Below are positions 1-12,817 of a stretch of 64,000 bases of DNA, in pieces. Position numbers and translations under genes: made by a program. Numbering within the stretch: the stretch's first letter is position 1; the number at the start of each line of letters is the position of its first letter. Source of the DNA: Fasciolopsis buskii (Eukaryota; Platyhelminthes; Trematoda; Plagiorchiida; Fasciolidae); assembly GCA_008360955.1 (NCBI GenBank), contig LUCM01001833.1:24421-88420 (forward strand), in the 5' to 3' direction. The notes beneath the pieces were generated by a model. It was not told the DNA's origin, ran no database searches, and saw only the letters and a program-made list of their open reading frames with translations.

Positions 1-410
1 CCCCAGCCGAAACCACCTCTGTGGATATCACGAGGACTTAAATGTTCGCAGTGAATGTTTCTCTTACTCCTGCTGAACCCCGCTCACTGACTCCTAAACT
101 AAGGGAGCTGAGACTGTTGTAGCAGCTAAAAGCTCTTTACAATATTATGTTGGTAACAGAGGGAACCTTGGTTAAAACAGACCCACGCTCCATTCCCTCT
201 TTTCGTCGGCGGGGTAGTACACGCCTCTCTTGGAGGACCGTAGACCAAATCATAGAGGAGGTACGATATGCCTAGCCTACGTGAACGCAGCCACACAAAA
301 GCTTCCGTTCTCCATCAGGCCTACTTCTCGGATTCCATCCCTGACACATTGCTTCTGCAAACTTACCCGCAGCTTCCCAAGTCCAGCATAGGATTGGGTA
401 TATAAAGGAT
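1..410. other. No recognised gene; possible 5' flank of LINE
   Basis: I see no intact reading frame or RNA gene here. The stretch directly precedes recognisable LINE endonuclease motifs on the + strand and may be a decayed upstream part of the same element, but I could not recognise protein motifs in it. Confidence 0.3.
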
Positions 411-429
411 AACAAACTGGAATAGTTCT

Positions 430-2360
430 GATATTTCTCATCTCACCCAAGCCCTCGTTTATCTTTCTGTTCTCCCCTCCAGCCGTAAGATAATTGCAGG
501 TGACTCCAATGCCCCTAAATTTTGTTGGTCCTGATTATCCGCTCCACCTGCCTTACTCAACTTTGTTTCTGAAACGCACGACTCAAGATGGCACTCAGCA
601 GTGTGACCACCGCCCACAAGGTTCCCATAATATCTTAGACCTAGTTTTTGCGCATAGCACTTCTAATGTTGAAGTTTCAGTGCTAAACCCGGTCATGGGA
701 GTGACCACAAGATGGTCACGTGTAGCTTCCCTCTCCGTAACAAACCTCTTCACCTAAGTGTACCCACCATGCAGTCACATCCTACATGTCTACCCGTTAG
801 GATGAAATCCCTTACGCTCGCGAACCTGCGATTGGTTGCTCTAGTTTTTCGTTTTATAGTCGCCTGACCACAGAGGAGGGACAGACACCTTCCACGTAAA
901 ACTTCCTTTTTCACGGTATATTAATTGTTCTTGTTCTACTTGCGTGGTGGTAGCATCTTCGATACTCTATGTATGAATTCCCTGATTAGATTGAAGCCTG
1001 GTAGGGTTTGTCAGCTGCAAATGAAACTTTCGGAGGCTCAAAAAACCCCAAAATAATGGGAGACTTGCCGCTCCTAGTGCAAGTGAACCGACTGCAAAAA
1101 GAAATACTTACGGGGTCGGAACTAAGATTAAAAAGGCAGGAAGTGCTAGCTCTGTGGTAAGAAATGTCTAGCATTTTTCCAAAGCTCCTCGCCAGCCCAA
1201 AACGTCAGCGTTATTTCGAACTTCAGTCATTATTTGTAGTTACGCACATAGTCCCCTGTAGACATCGCAGAAGTGAACTCAAGTATCATATTCCGTCTTC
1301 TTAGTTTCAATTAATGACAATCGGACACTCTTGAAGTTCTTACCCGCATTGTTAACTCGGTTATTATCCTCCGATTCTCGCTTCTATCGTTGCAGCATCA
1401 TCAGAGTGATGAATAGGCCAGACCATGCCCACCGGCCTGGGCTCTGATTGGCATCCACCAGTCCCACTTCGCCACGCGCTGTCAGATCTTCCACTGCTCC
1501 TTCTAAATTTGTTCTCGCCCTCAATGTCCGGTGCCACTTTTCCGTTACAGTGGAAAACCTCCATTACTGTTCCACACCAAAAAAGGATTCTATGTATGAG
1601 CCTGAAAACTTTTGCCTTGCTAACCACACTCCCGTTCTTCCCAGGCTTAGGGAAAACATTGCTAAAGTACCATGGGTCACTTCCTTACTATCTTCATTAA
1701 ATTGTTCTTCAACCTTCCCAACAGGCAATCTGCCTCTCCAAACGTTCGAATACCCAAAAACTTGTTCCACAGCCCAATTCTAATTACCACATTTTACGGA
1801 ATAGACGCATTGTGTTGCAGGTATGTTGTTGCGATCAAATAATACCGTAATACCAAGCTGGCACCCAAGCCAGACTAATTCACTTTTGCCATTCAGATCT
1901 CGCATCCGGAGCAGACGCGGTGTTACCGGGTCCGTCCTCGCATTGACGATTCCAAATCTGCTAACCTATCTTTCCTGCTAGGAACGTGTTGGCTAGAACT
2001 GGTGCTCAAGTCTTGGTCCGGTCAACGGAAACTACGCCGGTTATCGCATTGTATATCTCAATTCGCATCTTTGCAATCCAATAAAACCGCGATTACTACT
2101 GTCTTAGGAACGTCTTGCGCACCTCATATTCTCTATCCGTACTGCTGAATAACATCAAATGCTGCGACAACAAAAATGACAGCATAGAGGACATTCTTGG
2201 CTAGTGTATTTAAGGATTGTTCTTACACAAAATTTCTCTTATCTGACGCACCTCCCGGTGGAGCTTACCGCCATCCGTGTGTAAATGTAATCACTATCCC
2301 TGGGAGTTCCATATCGGAAGCTTGACAAATCTCCTCCGAATAGTTTGAGACATGCACACC
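430..2360 (+). mobile_element. Decayed CR1/jockey-like LINE (EN and RT remnants)
   Basis: Broken non-LTR retrotransposon read on the + strand. The apurinic-type endonuclease shows GDSNAP around 499-516 and SDHKMV around 700-717, both in one frame. The conserved NILDLVF block between them lies in another frame, so at least two frameshifts plus an in-frame stop have accumulated. Reverse transcriptase block 1-2 traces follow (KKDSMYEPENF near 1,585-1,617, then TPVLPRL). From about 2,115 to 2,352 the DNA aligns with the reverse complement of 63,265-63,500, marking the same family's 3' region. I see no FADD catalytic box, so the RT middle is probably deleted or unreadable. It is not functional. 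The clade is inferred from motif style; another jockey-superfamily clade is possible. Confidence 0.75.
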
Positions 2361-5300
2361 ATCCCACGTCCTGAAGTGTTATTTTGGAGATTTTATAGCT
2401 ACTGTGTTTTTATTCTGGCATTATTCGCTAGGTAAGAATCATTTCCAGAGAGAAAAGTTATCTCGATTTTACTGATCATTTAAATTTACGATTTGATCGC
2501 TGTTCAATTAGTTTGATAATTTTTGTCTAAGCGTGCACAGCGACTCTTCTATATTTGACCTGCCCTTAGCATAAACGCTTTTATTCTACACAGCATAAAT
2601 TCAATCGGTCTGCCTAGTCGCTTCATGAGTAGATACATCTTTCGGCTTGTCTACTCACTTCTCTATCCACAAGTTTAAACACCCCTCAACGTTAACCTGC
2701 TTTTCAGACGCACGGTGTCACTCAGGGTGTTTTGGATTAAGTCACATTAGAGTATATTGCTTAATCAAACCAGTCATTTAACGGCTGTTATCTGTCACAG
2801 TGCATTACTGTCTTGTTAATTTACCTACTGGCCCATTTTGTAGGCTCATAACTCGCTCCCCACCGTTGATGCCCACTTAGTCTTGTGAAGTATCCAGAAG
2901 TTACGTCGTTCTACAGTAATCCTTAGCATTTCCCTCACAAGAACTGTGCCAGCCCAATTATACATTGTATCCTGTCATCACTATAACTGTAACAACTATA
3001 AGTAGACACCTTTCACAATCTTACTTAGATTTTCTTCCTGAACTAACTTTCTTAGTAAGAGCAGAATGGCTCGTGGTGTTCAGAAGCGAGCCGGATACGC
3101 CAATGACAGTGATCGCTGGTTTGAGATTCGCGCAAACCACATGCGTCTTTCTCTGCAGTGACACTAGCTCACGTCTAAGTCACCGTGATCACATATTTCA
3201 GGTTTGTTTGTGTTTGTACTTTCAATAATTATACGATCCAGTGCCGCAGAACGGAAGACTTATTTGTATTTTTAATTTGTGATTAGGTTTTCTCTGTGCA
3301 ATGTTCGAATACTATTTACAACCATAATAAGATAGCAGGTAAACGCTGAACTTTGAATAATATCATCTGCCACACGAGATATGAATGACTGAAAAAAACT
3401 GCTAGTGTTTGCGCTCGAGGAGGAATCAATATGTAGATTCGGGTAAGTTCCAAACGGTAAATAATTGTCTGTGTTTCGAGAGGACCGCGTTGGATATGGG
3501 GCGTAAGTGGGTAGTGTGAAGGGTTGCATAGTAATAATTTTTTCTTTTAAAGGTAACGGGAATAGCAGCTGAAGTTACCGAGAAGAATTCCAAATTTACC
3601 CCAGAATCCATAGAGTGCCTACGCCCCCCAGTTTTCGAATCACCGTCCGATCCAAAGCGGGTTCGGTCTAATGAACAGGCTCATTAGTTGTCCAGCCGTT
3701 AGGTCTCGGATTCTTGGTGGAACCGGAATTTAAGCTGAGCTTTTTACAATGGAGTCAGAGAAGCTAAGTGGGACAGAAGAGAGACAACCAGTATAGTATT
3801 CTGCCGCCCGGCCTTCCGGACATTGGTATTGTTACTATGCGTAAATGACAACTTTGATACCGGAGCCTTCCAAGAATTTCCTCAGAGATGACGTGAAAGG
3901 CCCTCTGGATGAGATGATATTTGCATTGTTATCGTCGCGGCATTATACCGGACACTGAAAAGGGAACTGCCGCTTAATGTAGGAAGAATCCGCCTGTTTT
4001 TGGAGAATACAAAGAGCCACGTAACTGCACTCGAGGATGTTCTTTCAAAATAAATTCAAAAAGCAAGTTATGGGACGTTGGAATCTAAGTTAATTCCGAT
4101 TTCATTTGGACTGACAGGTTTGATACAGCTGCAAATAAATCTACAGGAACACCTTAGACTGAAGTCGGCGATAACCTGCCCAAATGTAGACTTTTGTTCT
4201 TCTAAAGTCCTTCGTTGTACCACGCTCGGTATATTGCGTTCAGGCTTGGCTCCCATTCCTCCAAAAGGATAAGAACTGTTTGGCTATGGTGGAACGACGG
4301 CTACGTGCAAGACTGAAGCCAAAGGCAGAAGACCTATGAATGGAGATTGATTGGCTTGGGCTAGCTTTTGCTGTATCCTGGATATAGGGCCTAGGCCCTG
4401 CATTCGAGCGACCTGTGACACTAAGTCATAGAAAAAGAGGCAATGCACTGCTATATCTGCAATCTAGGGAAGTGTGCATTATTGTTGGTATCGCAAAACC
4501 TGGTAAGAAATCTCGCGGGGTAATCCTTTTCTCCCCATGTGTCGAATGAGTTCTGTTATCTGCCAGTTTTCCGGAGCGGAAACGGAATCATTGGAGGGCT
4601 AAGGTCAAGCGACAAAGAAAGAGCTGCATAACTTAATGCCAGTCTCCGCGCATAGCACTGGGGGAACTCTGGTTGCTCGTTTAACTCAGTAAATTGAACC
4701 GAACAGATCTTTTTGGCCGACCTTGAAGGTGTTATGGATACCTGTGAGCGCTGCTTATGAACTTCCAAGCTGTACAGTATTCGAGGTTACCCTAATTAGT
4801 ACCAAGATCTTAAGTTGAAAGTAATAACCACAACAAGAAAACTCTCGATCCAGGCTTGTTGCCAATTTTTCAGGCTCTCTTTAGATGTTTAAGTGTTTTC
4901 AGTGTGCCTGATGACTTTTAACAAAATTCAGTACGGTGCGTTGTTCATAATAAACCTATCCATGAGTAGAGCCCATAATCCCTTTTTTAAAATCATCACT
5001 ATTGCTAACAACAAACCGGACACCTTATTATGCATGAGGTTCTTTTAAGGTATTTATAGATACTGATCTTTCCGATAAAGTCAAGGTGCCTGATGCGTGA
5101 TATCGCGCAGCGGACATATATTTCCGGGCATTTGTTGGCAATAAATTTTCAATCTGAAAGAAACTGTCCGTTTTCGGCAAATATTTTAGCTTTTCGCTTC
5201 TCACCAGAAGAATGATCAATTTGTACAGATGTGTGTTGCTGCAGCAGCTCATATTAGGCAAAGGATCATGAGCAAAAGATCATCGATATGATCTTTACGA

Positions 5301-8300
5301 TCGAATTTCATTTAAACCGCATGCATAGCTTAATTAGAACACTAGAGTAGTCTTTCTGGAACTTGCGAAACTAGGGACACTATTTCCCTGAGTTCTACAG
5401 AAGGTAAAATCTGGGAGGCCATCGTGTAGCCAGTTAGCAATAGTCTACCAAAAAGCCAAATAAAATTATCAATGAAATGAATAGCTAATGAACAAAATTT
5501 ATTGGTTTTGGCCCAGAAGTAACCATCGGAACTGGTCAGATTAAGAGTTGGTCAATAACTTTGTCAAGAACTAATGCAATATCAAGTCGCTGATAAAAAC
5601 ACTCACTGTAAGACTGCTTTTGAGGCGTCTTAGGGCTTGCTGTACTGATCAAGTAGTAACTGCATAGTTAGCATGGAATTTGTGGACATCTATCGCAGGT
5701 CTGTCGGCAAAACGCCCCCAAATCCGGTCGAAAACTGTTCCCAAACTCCCCAAACCGATCACGTACAGTCATGGAAACTTACCCCAAAACGGGAGCATTG
5801 CATTGATCAGACGTCGATTTGGTGGCCTCTTAGTAAAACAGCCCGTAAGAGCCTCCTAAAGCGTTTTGCAATAGTTCTCAAAAAAGGCTACCACTGGATG
5901 CTTATTTTAACCTGACATAATCGTTCGTGGAAAGCAAATGGTTAGAAGCACAAATTAACTCTTAAAGCGGACTATGGACGTCTAACTTTTCCTTGCATCT
6001 CTCTGTATACCCAAATGCTTTTTCCTAACGCCACAGCTTGCAGCAAAGTAAAATGAGGGCATCGAATACATATCTATTTATCTACTAACCTTCAAGCAAG
6101 CAAGAAACAGCCAACTCTCCAACAACTAACAACTTTACACCTACAATTGCAAGATAACCTACATTCTGCAGTCACCACATCGTGGCAGAGTGCGCTGCTT
6201 ACTAAACAGCAATATATCGCTTCGTCGGACAAATTTTCCATCACAACCGTCTTGCACTTTCATTCTGCCGAGCTGTAAACAGCGCCTCACCTTTTCTCAG
6301 ATGTTAGATATAGTTGCACTTGTGTAGTCTTTCTGGGAAACAGCGTCTAAGAAACAATCACATTTGAGACTAGTGTTCAGTTGCGACAAAGCAACACACT
6401 TTGTTCTCTGCCAAGTAGTGTTTCAATGGTGTCCTTTCAAATTCAACTGCCCAAAGAAATCTGTTGTCATGAGCTAAGCAAAACATCACTGCTGCCCCAC
6501 CAGTGGCGGTTTGCGAGAACGTTGCTGCAAACTTACAAAGTCACCGAGGTTCACGTTATCAGCCGCTAATAATAACTGGCATCTTCTAAGTTCTCGTTCA
6601 TTCTTCAGAAGGTCACTAGATTATTGAACAGGGTATGTTCATAATTGCCAGTTCGCCGAATGAACTCAGTAAAAACGAACACCTGAAAAAGAAAGAATGA
6701 ATGTTAACTTCTATAGGTTAGACTTCCTCTGATGAGGGATAACAAAATTCAAGCAAAGGTGCGAATGTCACTAGTTATAAAAATAAGCGTTTATATCATA
6801 CTTATATCTTTCTGCAGCTGTAGATAACTAGAATAAAGACCCACAAATCTTGTTCGGGTATCTAAGTTAGTAAAACGTAAATTAGCAAACCATATGGTAC
6901 CCAGATAGACCGGGCGTGACAGTAAGTTAAAATTGCAGTGTGACTCGCTTGTCATCGGGCCATCAACCAATTGGTATGCGAATTAAAAATAATAGAGTTA
7001 AATATGGCAATAGTCATTGGTTAATTTTTGCGATGCTATTCTGAGCTTCGGCTCAATATCGTGAAAGTCATAATTTTAGATTTCTTCCAGGAAGCAAAAA
7101 AGATATACATAATTTTGCTTTGAAATGACTGAAAATAAATTTTGTCTCATCCAATTCATTAGAACTGGTAAAATGACATTAATCTTAGCCTTTTATTGCG
7201 GTGGACGTGCTAAAGGTCTTCTGGATGCAACAATTATTACAAATTTTATACAGTGAATTCAAACTGGGTGTTGTTTAACATATCCTCGATCAAATACTAC
7301 TATTACTTAACTCACTATCACTCAAACTATGAAATGTCGAAGAAAAATCCATAAATCATGGTGAATTTAAAAGTCTGTGGTGTTTATATCTCGGTATTGG
7401 TTCTCATAGTGCTCTTATTTTAGTGCTGTTTTTCATCATTTGAAATAATATCTTCAGTGTGTATGCTCTGTGGTCTATGTTTTACAAGCCTGTTATTGTT
7501 TTTGTTTTGAATTTTTTTCATATATTTGTTCTGGGAAATGGACGCTTAGTTCTCCAGTCGACTTCTGCCAACACGGAATTTGGCACTAATAACGGTGATA
7601 TTAAGTTTGACGGGCTTGATCCACGTAGATATATTTCTTCGCTTCAACCTCTAGCATCTGAATATCTGAAGATTCATTTCTACAAATAGATCCCTATAAA
7701 ACGTCCATATTAATGGCAATAGGTCAATGCAATTTGATCATTAACTGGCCGAACGGTTTCCTGCCTATCTAACTACGGAAATTAAAGAATATTCGACTTT
7801 AGACTCTTCCCTGGTTGATTTGTAATCCTAAGCTCATGGAATTTGCATTGTAGCCCATTACAGCTGTCCTCAGTGTAGTTTTAGACGGAAAAGAAAGGGA
7901 GCAAATTCTATCCTCTTGAGGAGTAGTTTCTTTCAGTTTGATCGACATAACATTGGTCGCACTTGATTTCGTATTCGGCGTTTCTTATTTTGTTGTCGGT
8001 TGATCATTTGGTTTTTGCCATAGACTTTTTGACAGTTTATGATGGATTGTAAGCATCTTTGGCTTCTTGAGTTTGAATCAGCCTTTTAGTTGGTTAGAAG
8101 CATCACAAATATATAGTTTATGGCTTCTTCTGTTTAATTATGCTCTTTGGTTAGCGGCACTCTTCACTACGTCCATCCCTCGCATGAAGTTTCTTTGATA
8201 TTCATTTTGCTGGAACATTTTGAGGAGGTGAGTTTCTTCTTGTATTTTCAGTTCTCCCCGGCTGCATTGAGTCTCTTATACAAGATTTATTGTATTTTTT

Positions 8301-11300
8301 GGTTGTTTACTGTGCATGATTTATATTTTGTTTATATATGTTTGTTCCTGCGCATTCTTTTCTCAGAGTAATTTTTGCATATCTTTTCACCAACGCTCCC
8401 AGAAATTTTAGTTTCCTGTCTTCCTCCGATTTCACGGTAGATTTAATGTCCACGGAAATGTTGTTGATTGCTTTGTGTCTGTTCTAAATTAGCTTTTATC
8501 GACGGAAAAATCATCATCAGTCCTTCTTAGTGCAGTGTTTAACAGTGTCTGGACTACGGTTTTAGAAAGTAATTCAGATACGAATGGTTCTGTCAAAATC
8601 GCTTTGATGTTTTCATACAGGACCCCACTACAGTCGAAGTAAGCATACACACCAAGTTATAGTGGTTCCTAAACTGCTTGCATTTGCAGTATTTGGTCGT
8701 CTTCTTCCAAAACTACGCTTCTGGCTTTTTTGTATACTACTGGATATTAGTAACAAAGTGATTTGATCCGCATTCGCATGATCTCAGAAGTCTTAACCGT
8801 TTTCAGCCAAATCATTTTTGAAATTTTAGAGGGTGGACGACGGAAATGAGTATAATGCCATTTTATGTGCAGTTGCTGGTCTGTTGAGCCAAACAGCCTT
8901 TCTTTCGGTATTCCTGTTCACTTGTTGTGTGACTTCAGGTATATACTTCATCAGCAGAAGTTAAAAGCTGGTAGCTGATTTCAGGCTTCATAATTTTCTC
9001 TGTGGGTTCTGAGATTGAGCTTGTTTCGTGTATCTCAAAGATTTACGCTTGGGATGAAGTTTAAGCGATCGGCTGGAGATCCTGCAGATCGGAAACACAG
9101 ACTCTACCAAGCGGGCATGAAAAGCATCAGTGTCTCCGAAAGTCTGCTCCACTTTTGGATGAATAAATTTTTAGTGCTCTTAACAAACTGCAACTCTTCA
9201 ACAAATTCGCACTCGCTGCGGAAAAATCGTTAAGTACAAGCTAAACTAAAAGATGGGTTGGGTTTATGCGAGGGACATTCATCGTGCTTTGGGCTGTCCT
9301 TTTAGCTTAAAAGCGAAGTAAATTATGGGTTCTATGATTGCTTTTGCACTGAAAGGCTATTTCCGCTGTTAAAAATCGCTATCAATTTTGCTCGTTTTTA
9401 GTTACTGTTTCTCCAAATGTAGCCCACCCAATATCCACTACCACATTGCATAAAGTGTTTTAGTAGGAAGTTAGTTGACTATCCCAATATGACCACCAAT
9501 GAATATGTAGCTGAGGTTTGTTGATTAAACCAAACGAGAAGTTTGAAAATTGTGTAGCTTACTATAAGAATTTGAGCAGAGTGCTACTCGGCGTCCCAAT
9601 CTGTCAACACTGACGTAGAATAAGCAGTAAGTAAATGAAACTAGAAGAGAGAAATAAGGACTGATAATTCATTGCTGAGGATCACTTCCTAATTATAAAT
9701 ATTAGTTGGACATATATAGGCCTCTTTATCACTTAACTGTATTCGGTAAACTAAGATCGCCAGACCACTTTTCGGGAGAGAAGTGTCTAGGTTTTTATTC
9801 AAGATTTTATGTTTCAGTTACCCAACTGTATTGTCAGGTAACAAATTTGCAACTGCCGAATTATACAAAAACTAGATCACCAGCAAAGCAACTGGTGGTG
9901 GTGTTGACTGAGCCAAATTTTGGTGGCGGATTTAACAGTAACCTCAAGTTCTGCTCAAGATATATTTTATTATACATGGTGTTGTATCCAGATGAATTCT
10001 TTTCGGATCGTTTCCTAGTTTCTGGGGAGCAACCAACTGCCTCCGGAATACCCTCACGTTTGATCATATGCCGTTTTATGGTGACGTGCACAGTCGCTTT
10101 TTGCGTTCAATCTGGTGCATCTGATTTGATTTGCGTGCACCCATATTTTGTTTAGTCATCAAAATATGTTCTGATACAGAATACTGAAAGTGTATAGCAA
10201 CCGAAGCCTCTTTTGCGCACTATTTTAAAGAAGCTCTTTTGTGAGCTGTCTTGAGTAGGTAAAGGTCGAGGAGTTTGTGGACCACTGATGTTCCCGACGA
10301 GATGTTTGGATACCTTGATCGATATAGCTTTATATTGTAAGATATGGCGTTCTTACATTCAGAATTTTTCCGTAATTTTTCTAGCTGATAATCTTACAAT
10401 GTTCTGCCATAGTTATGCAGACTCCCGTGGCAGCAACTATAATAAGAATACTGGTGTGAAGTTGATAGATATGATGCCTGAACTGGTCTGAAATTTACCT
10501 AGTCAACTATAGTGCAGTGCAAAAATTTTCGCAGAGGTTTGCGTAATTCCTATCGTTGTTTCGTTCCCTCAACCCAAGTCGGCCTCAGTGCTATAAACCA
10601 GGCTGCATGTTTTGGTTCTTTGATTTGCTTCAACCTGTGGAACTCCATTTTTGAGGACTAAGATGGTCAGGGATCAATTTGACCCATGAAGACACTAATG
10701 TTTCTTGTTTTTGAGCCGGTAAGTTGGAGAGCGAAAGGTTTGGGCTTCAAGTAGAATCTATAAGTTTGATGACATTCATGCGTATACAGCTACTTCGTTA
10801 GGTTTACCAACCTGTACTTTTTTCCTTGTCGAAAAATCTCGCACAATGTCCACAAATTTTGAGATAGTATAAAGTGTTAAGTTTAGGAAGGAAGTTCTTT
10901 TGCGAAACTATTTTTTAGTCAGAAATTAGCTCTATCAATCGGATTGAAACAGTCTTGAGGAAGATTTTCCGTGGTGACCCAATCTTTGACTCATTACCAA
11001 TTCCATGACCAACGTTCGCTTTTTAAATGCCTATTGTCATACAACATGTTACGTGGCACACCATTTTTTGATTCATTTTTATATCGTTGGATTTTGCAGT
11101 TTAAAATGGGATGTAATTTATGCTTACATTATTCCTTTTCGCTTCTTTTAGGCTGAATAATACTTTTAAGCAGCAAGTTGCATGTCTGCTTAATGACACA
11201 CCAAACCTCTTCAAATAGGAAATTTTAAGTGTTGGTATCGTCGCCAAATGCGAACATGTTTTTAGTAAATTACTGTAATTTTTTTCTTGGTCAGTAATAA

Positions 11301-12600
11301 GGATCAGCTGTCAGGTCGGCGGAAAATTCCCGGTTAGACTCTATATGTAAATACATTTGCATTCCGCTTTCGCCAGTCATTCCAAGTCATCCTAGAAGAT
11401 AAATCATAGACGGCTGCCATCAGCCCAGTTCCTTATCCATCATTTGGTAAATAACTGAGATAAAAATGATTATTTTGCCCAAAAGATTTGTCACACTGCT
11501 TGTCACTGTCGTAAAAGCTTTGATTTATATATATATTTTTATACTGCTAGAGTGTATTACCTACCAAGGGTAGCTAGATGCAGCTTGAACAATTTATTTT
11601 TTTGGCTTACAATGGCCGGATGTGCGGATATTGCCCTACTTTCAGACGTACAATATAACAGATCTTCGCAGGCACAAGATGAAGCGTTTCTTAGTAGTGC
11701 TTCATTGACCTTATTCCGTGCATGCTTTTTCTTGCCATTTAAATCTTGGCGCGTGTACCATGCTAAATAATGCCGAAAATAACTTAATAACATTTACAGT
11801 TTTGAGTGATTACTCTGACTAGCAATTTAAGAGCAGTCGGCAGTCAAAAGTTAAAAGAACAATTTAAATGGTTATTGTTAGGCCTTTGTTAATATCATTC
11901 TTTTTCCAATCAGTTGTTATTGCTACGGTGAACGCTGAACCCTAAACGCAGTGCATCCATTAGCCTAGCAAAGAATTATCCCATTCTTTCCGTCACTTTG
12001 ATGTCATTAAAGCTTCATTGACTAAATTGTCTCTAGGTTCGCAAAAACGATATTAGGTAGGCATTTTTATCATCACCCAGTTGAGGTTGGCAACCTTAAA
12101 CTAAGGGCTATTCTATAACTTCGGTGGCGCATGGGGCGAACAACGATTTTCAGAGTGTCACCAGAACTTTGCAGCTTTACGTTTCCTTCCCCAGTCAAAT
12201 ATCACCGTGTCAGCTACTGTATGCTTATTCTCTACGAGGCGACACTTAGCTAAGTGACCTAAGGCTTCTTTCGACATCAGAAGACTTCGGTGAAATAGAT
12301 TACTTTCAGAAATGAAAATTACCAACGCTAGTACCCTTCTGAATATGATTTTAGCTACTCTGCTTCAAACTTATAAAAGTTTCGAAACTAACTGTGCATC
12401 TAGTTTGCAACTAACAAACAGCAACTCTCGGAAACGGAGGAGCTTCCACCTAGAAGAGATTGAGTGTAACAACACGTCGTTTTATTTGCTTAGAACTCCA
12501 ACGCAGGTTACCCAAGGCTCTATATCAACGACATGAGAAAAATGGACTAAATAGGGCCAAGTATTAAATGGTTACTTTTGTGTGACTCTCTCAAAATCAA
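2361..12600. other. Gene-poor stretch upstream of DRC2
   Basis: About 10 kb with only short frames. The longest is 149 codons at 9,706-10,155 and resembles no family I know. About 7,300-8,700 is visibly T-rich on the + strand. I found no tRNA-like boxes, no transposon protein motifs and no coiled-coil exons. Old, unrecognisable repeats are the likeliest content. Confidence 0.5.
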
Positions 12601-12601
12601 A

Positions 12602-12623
12602 CCTTTGTATTTTTTCATTATAG
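12602..12623 (+). promoter_or_regulatory. Acceptor-like site upstream of DRC2 start
   Basis: A T-rich run ends in TTATAG at 12,618-12,623, 62 nt before the DRC2 start codon. It has the form of a 3' splice acceptor. It could close a 5' UTR intron or be a spliced-leader trans-splicing site, which trematodes use for some genes. The sequence cannot distinguish these. Confidence 0.35.
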
Positions 12624-12685
12624 CTTCTGTAAGAGAAGAAAAGCAAAAACTATTTCATTAAAGTTGCGGCAGTCTACTCATAAAA

Positions 12686-12817
12686 ATGCCTAAGAAAAAG
12701 AAAGATAAATTTGCCAATATGACAGAAGAGGAAAAAGCAGCATATTTGGAACAACAACGCTTGGCTGAAGAGGAGGCGAAAGCTAGAAAGACTGCAATGC
12801 TAACAAAATATCTTCAA
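12686..12817 (+). CDS. DRC2: DRC2 exon 1 (residues 1-44)
   Basis: Starts at ATG with a poly-lysine N-terminus, then a Glu/Ala-rich helix (LAEEEAKARK). It ends in phase 0 before GTACGT. Intron 1 (12818-12859) is only 42 nt. Confidence 0.92.

Noticed and set aside
6728..6760. CTGATGAGGG as a hammerhead core
   Set aside because: No GAAAC follows and no pairing partner is visible.
9706..10155. 149-codon + strand frame
   Set aside because: No domain, no splice-site context, and an overlapping - strand frame of similar quality; its length is within chance for 64 kb.
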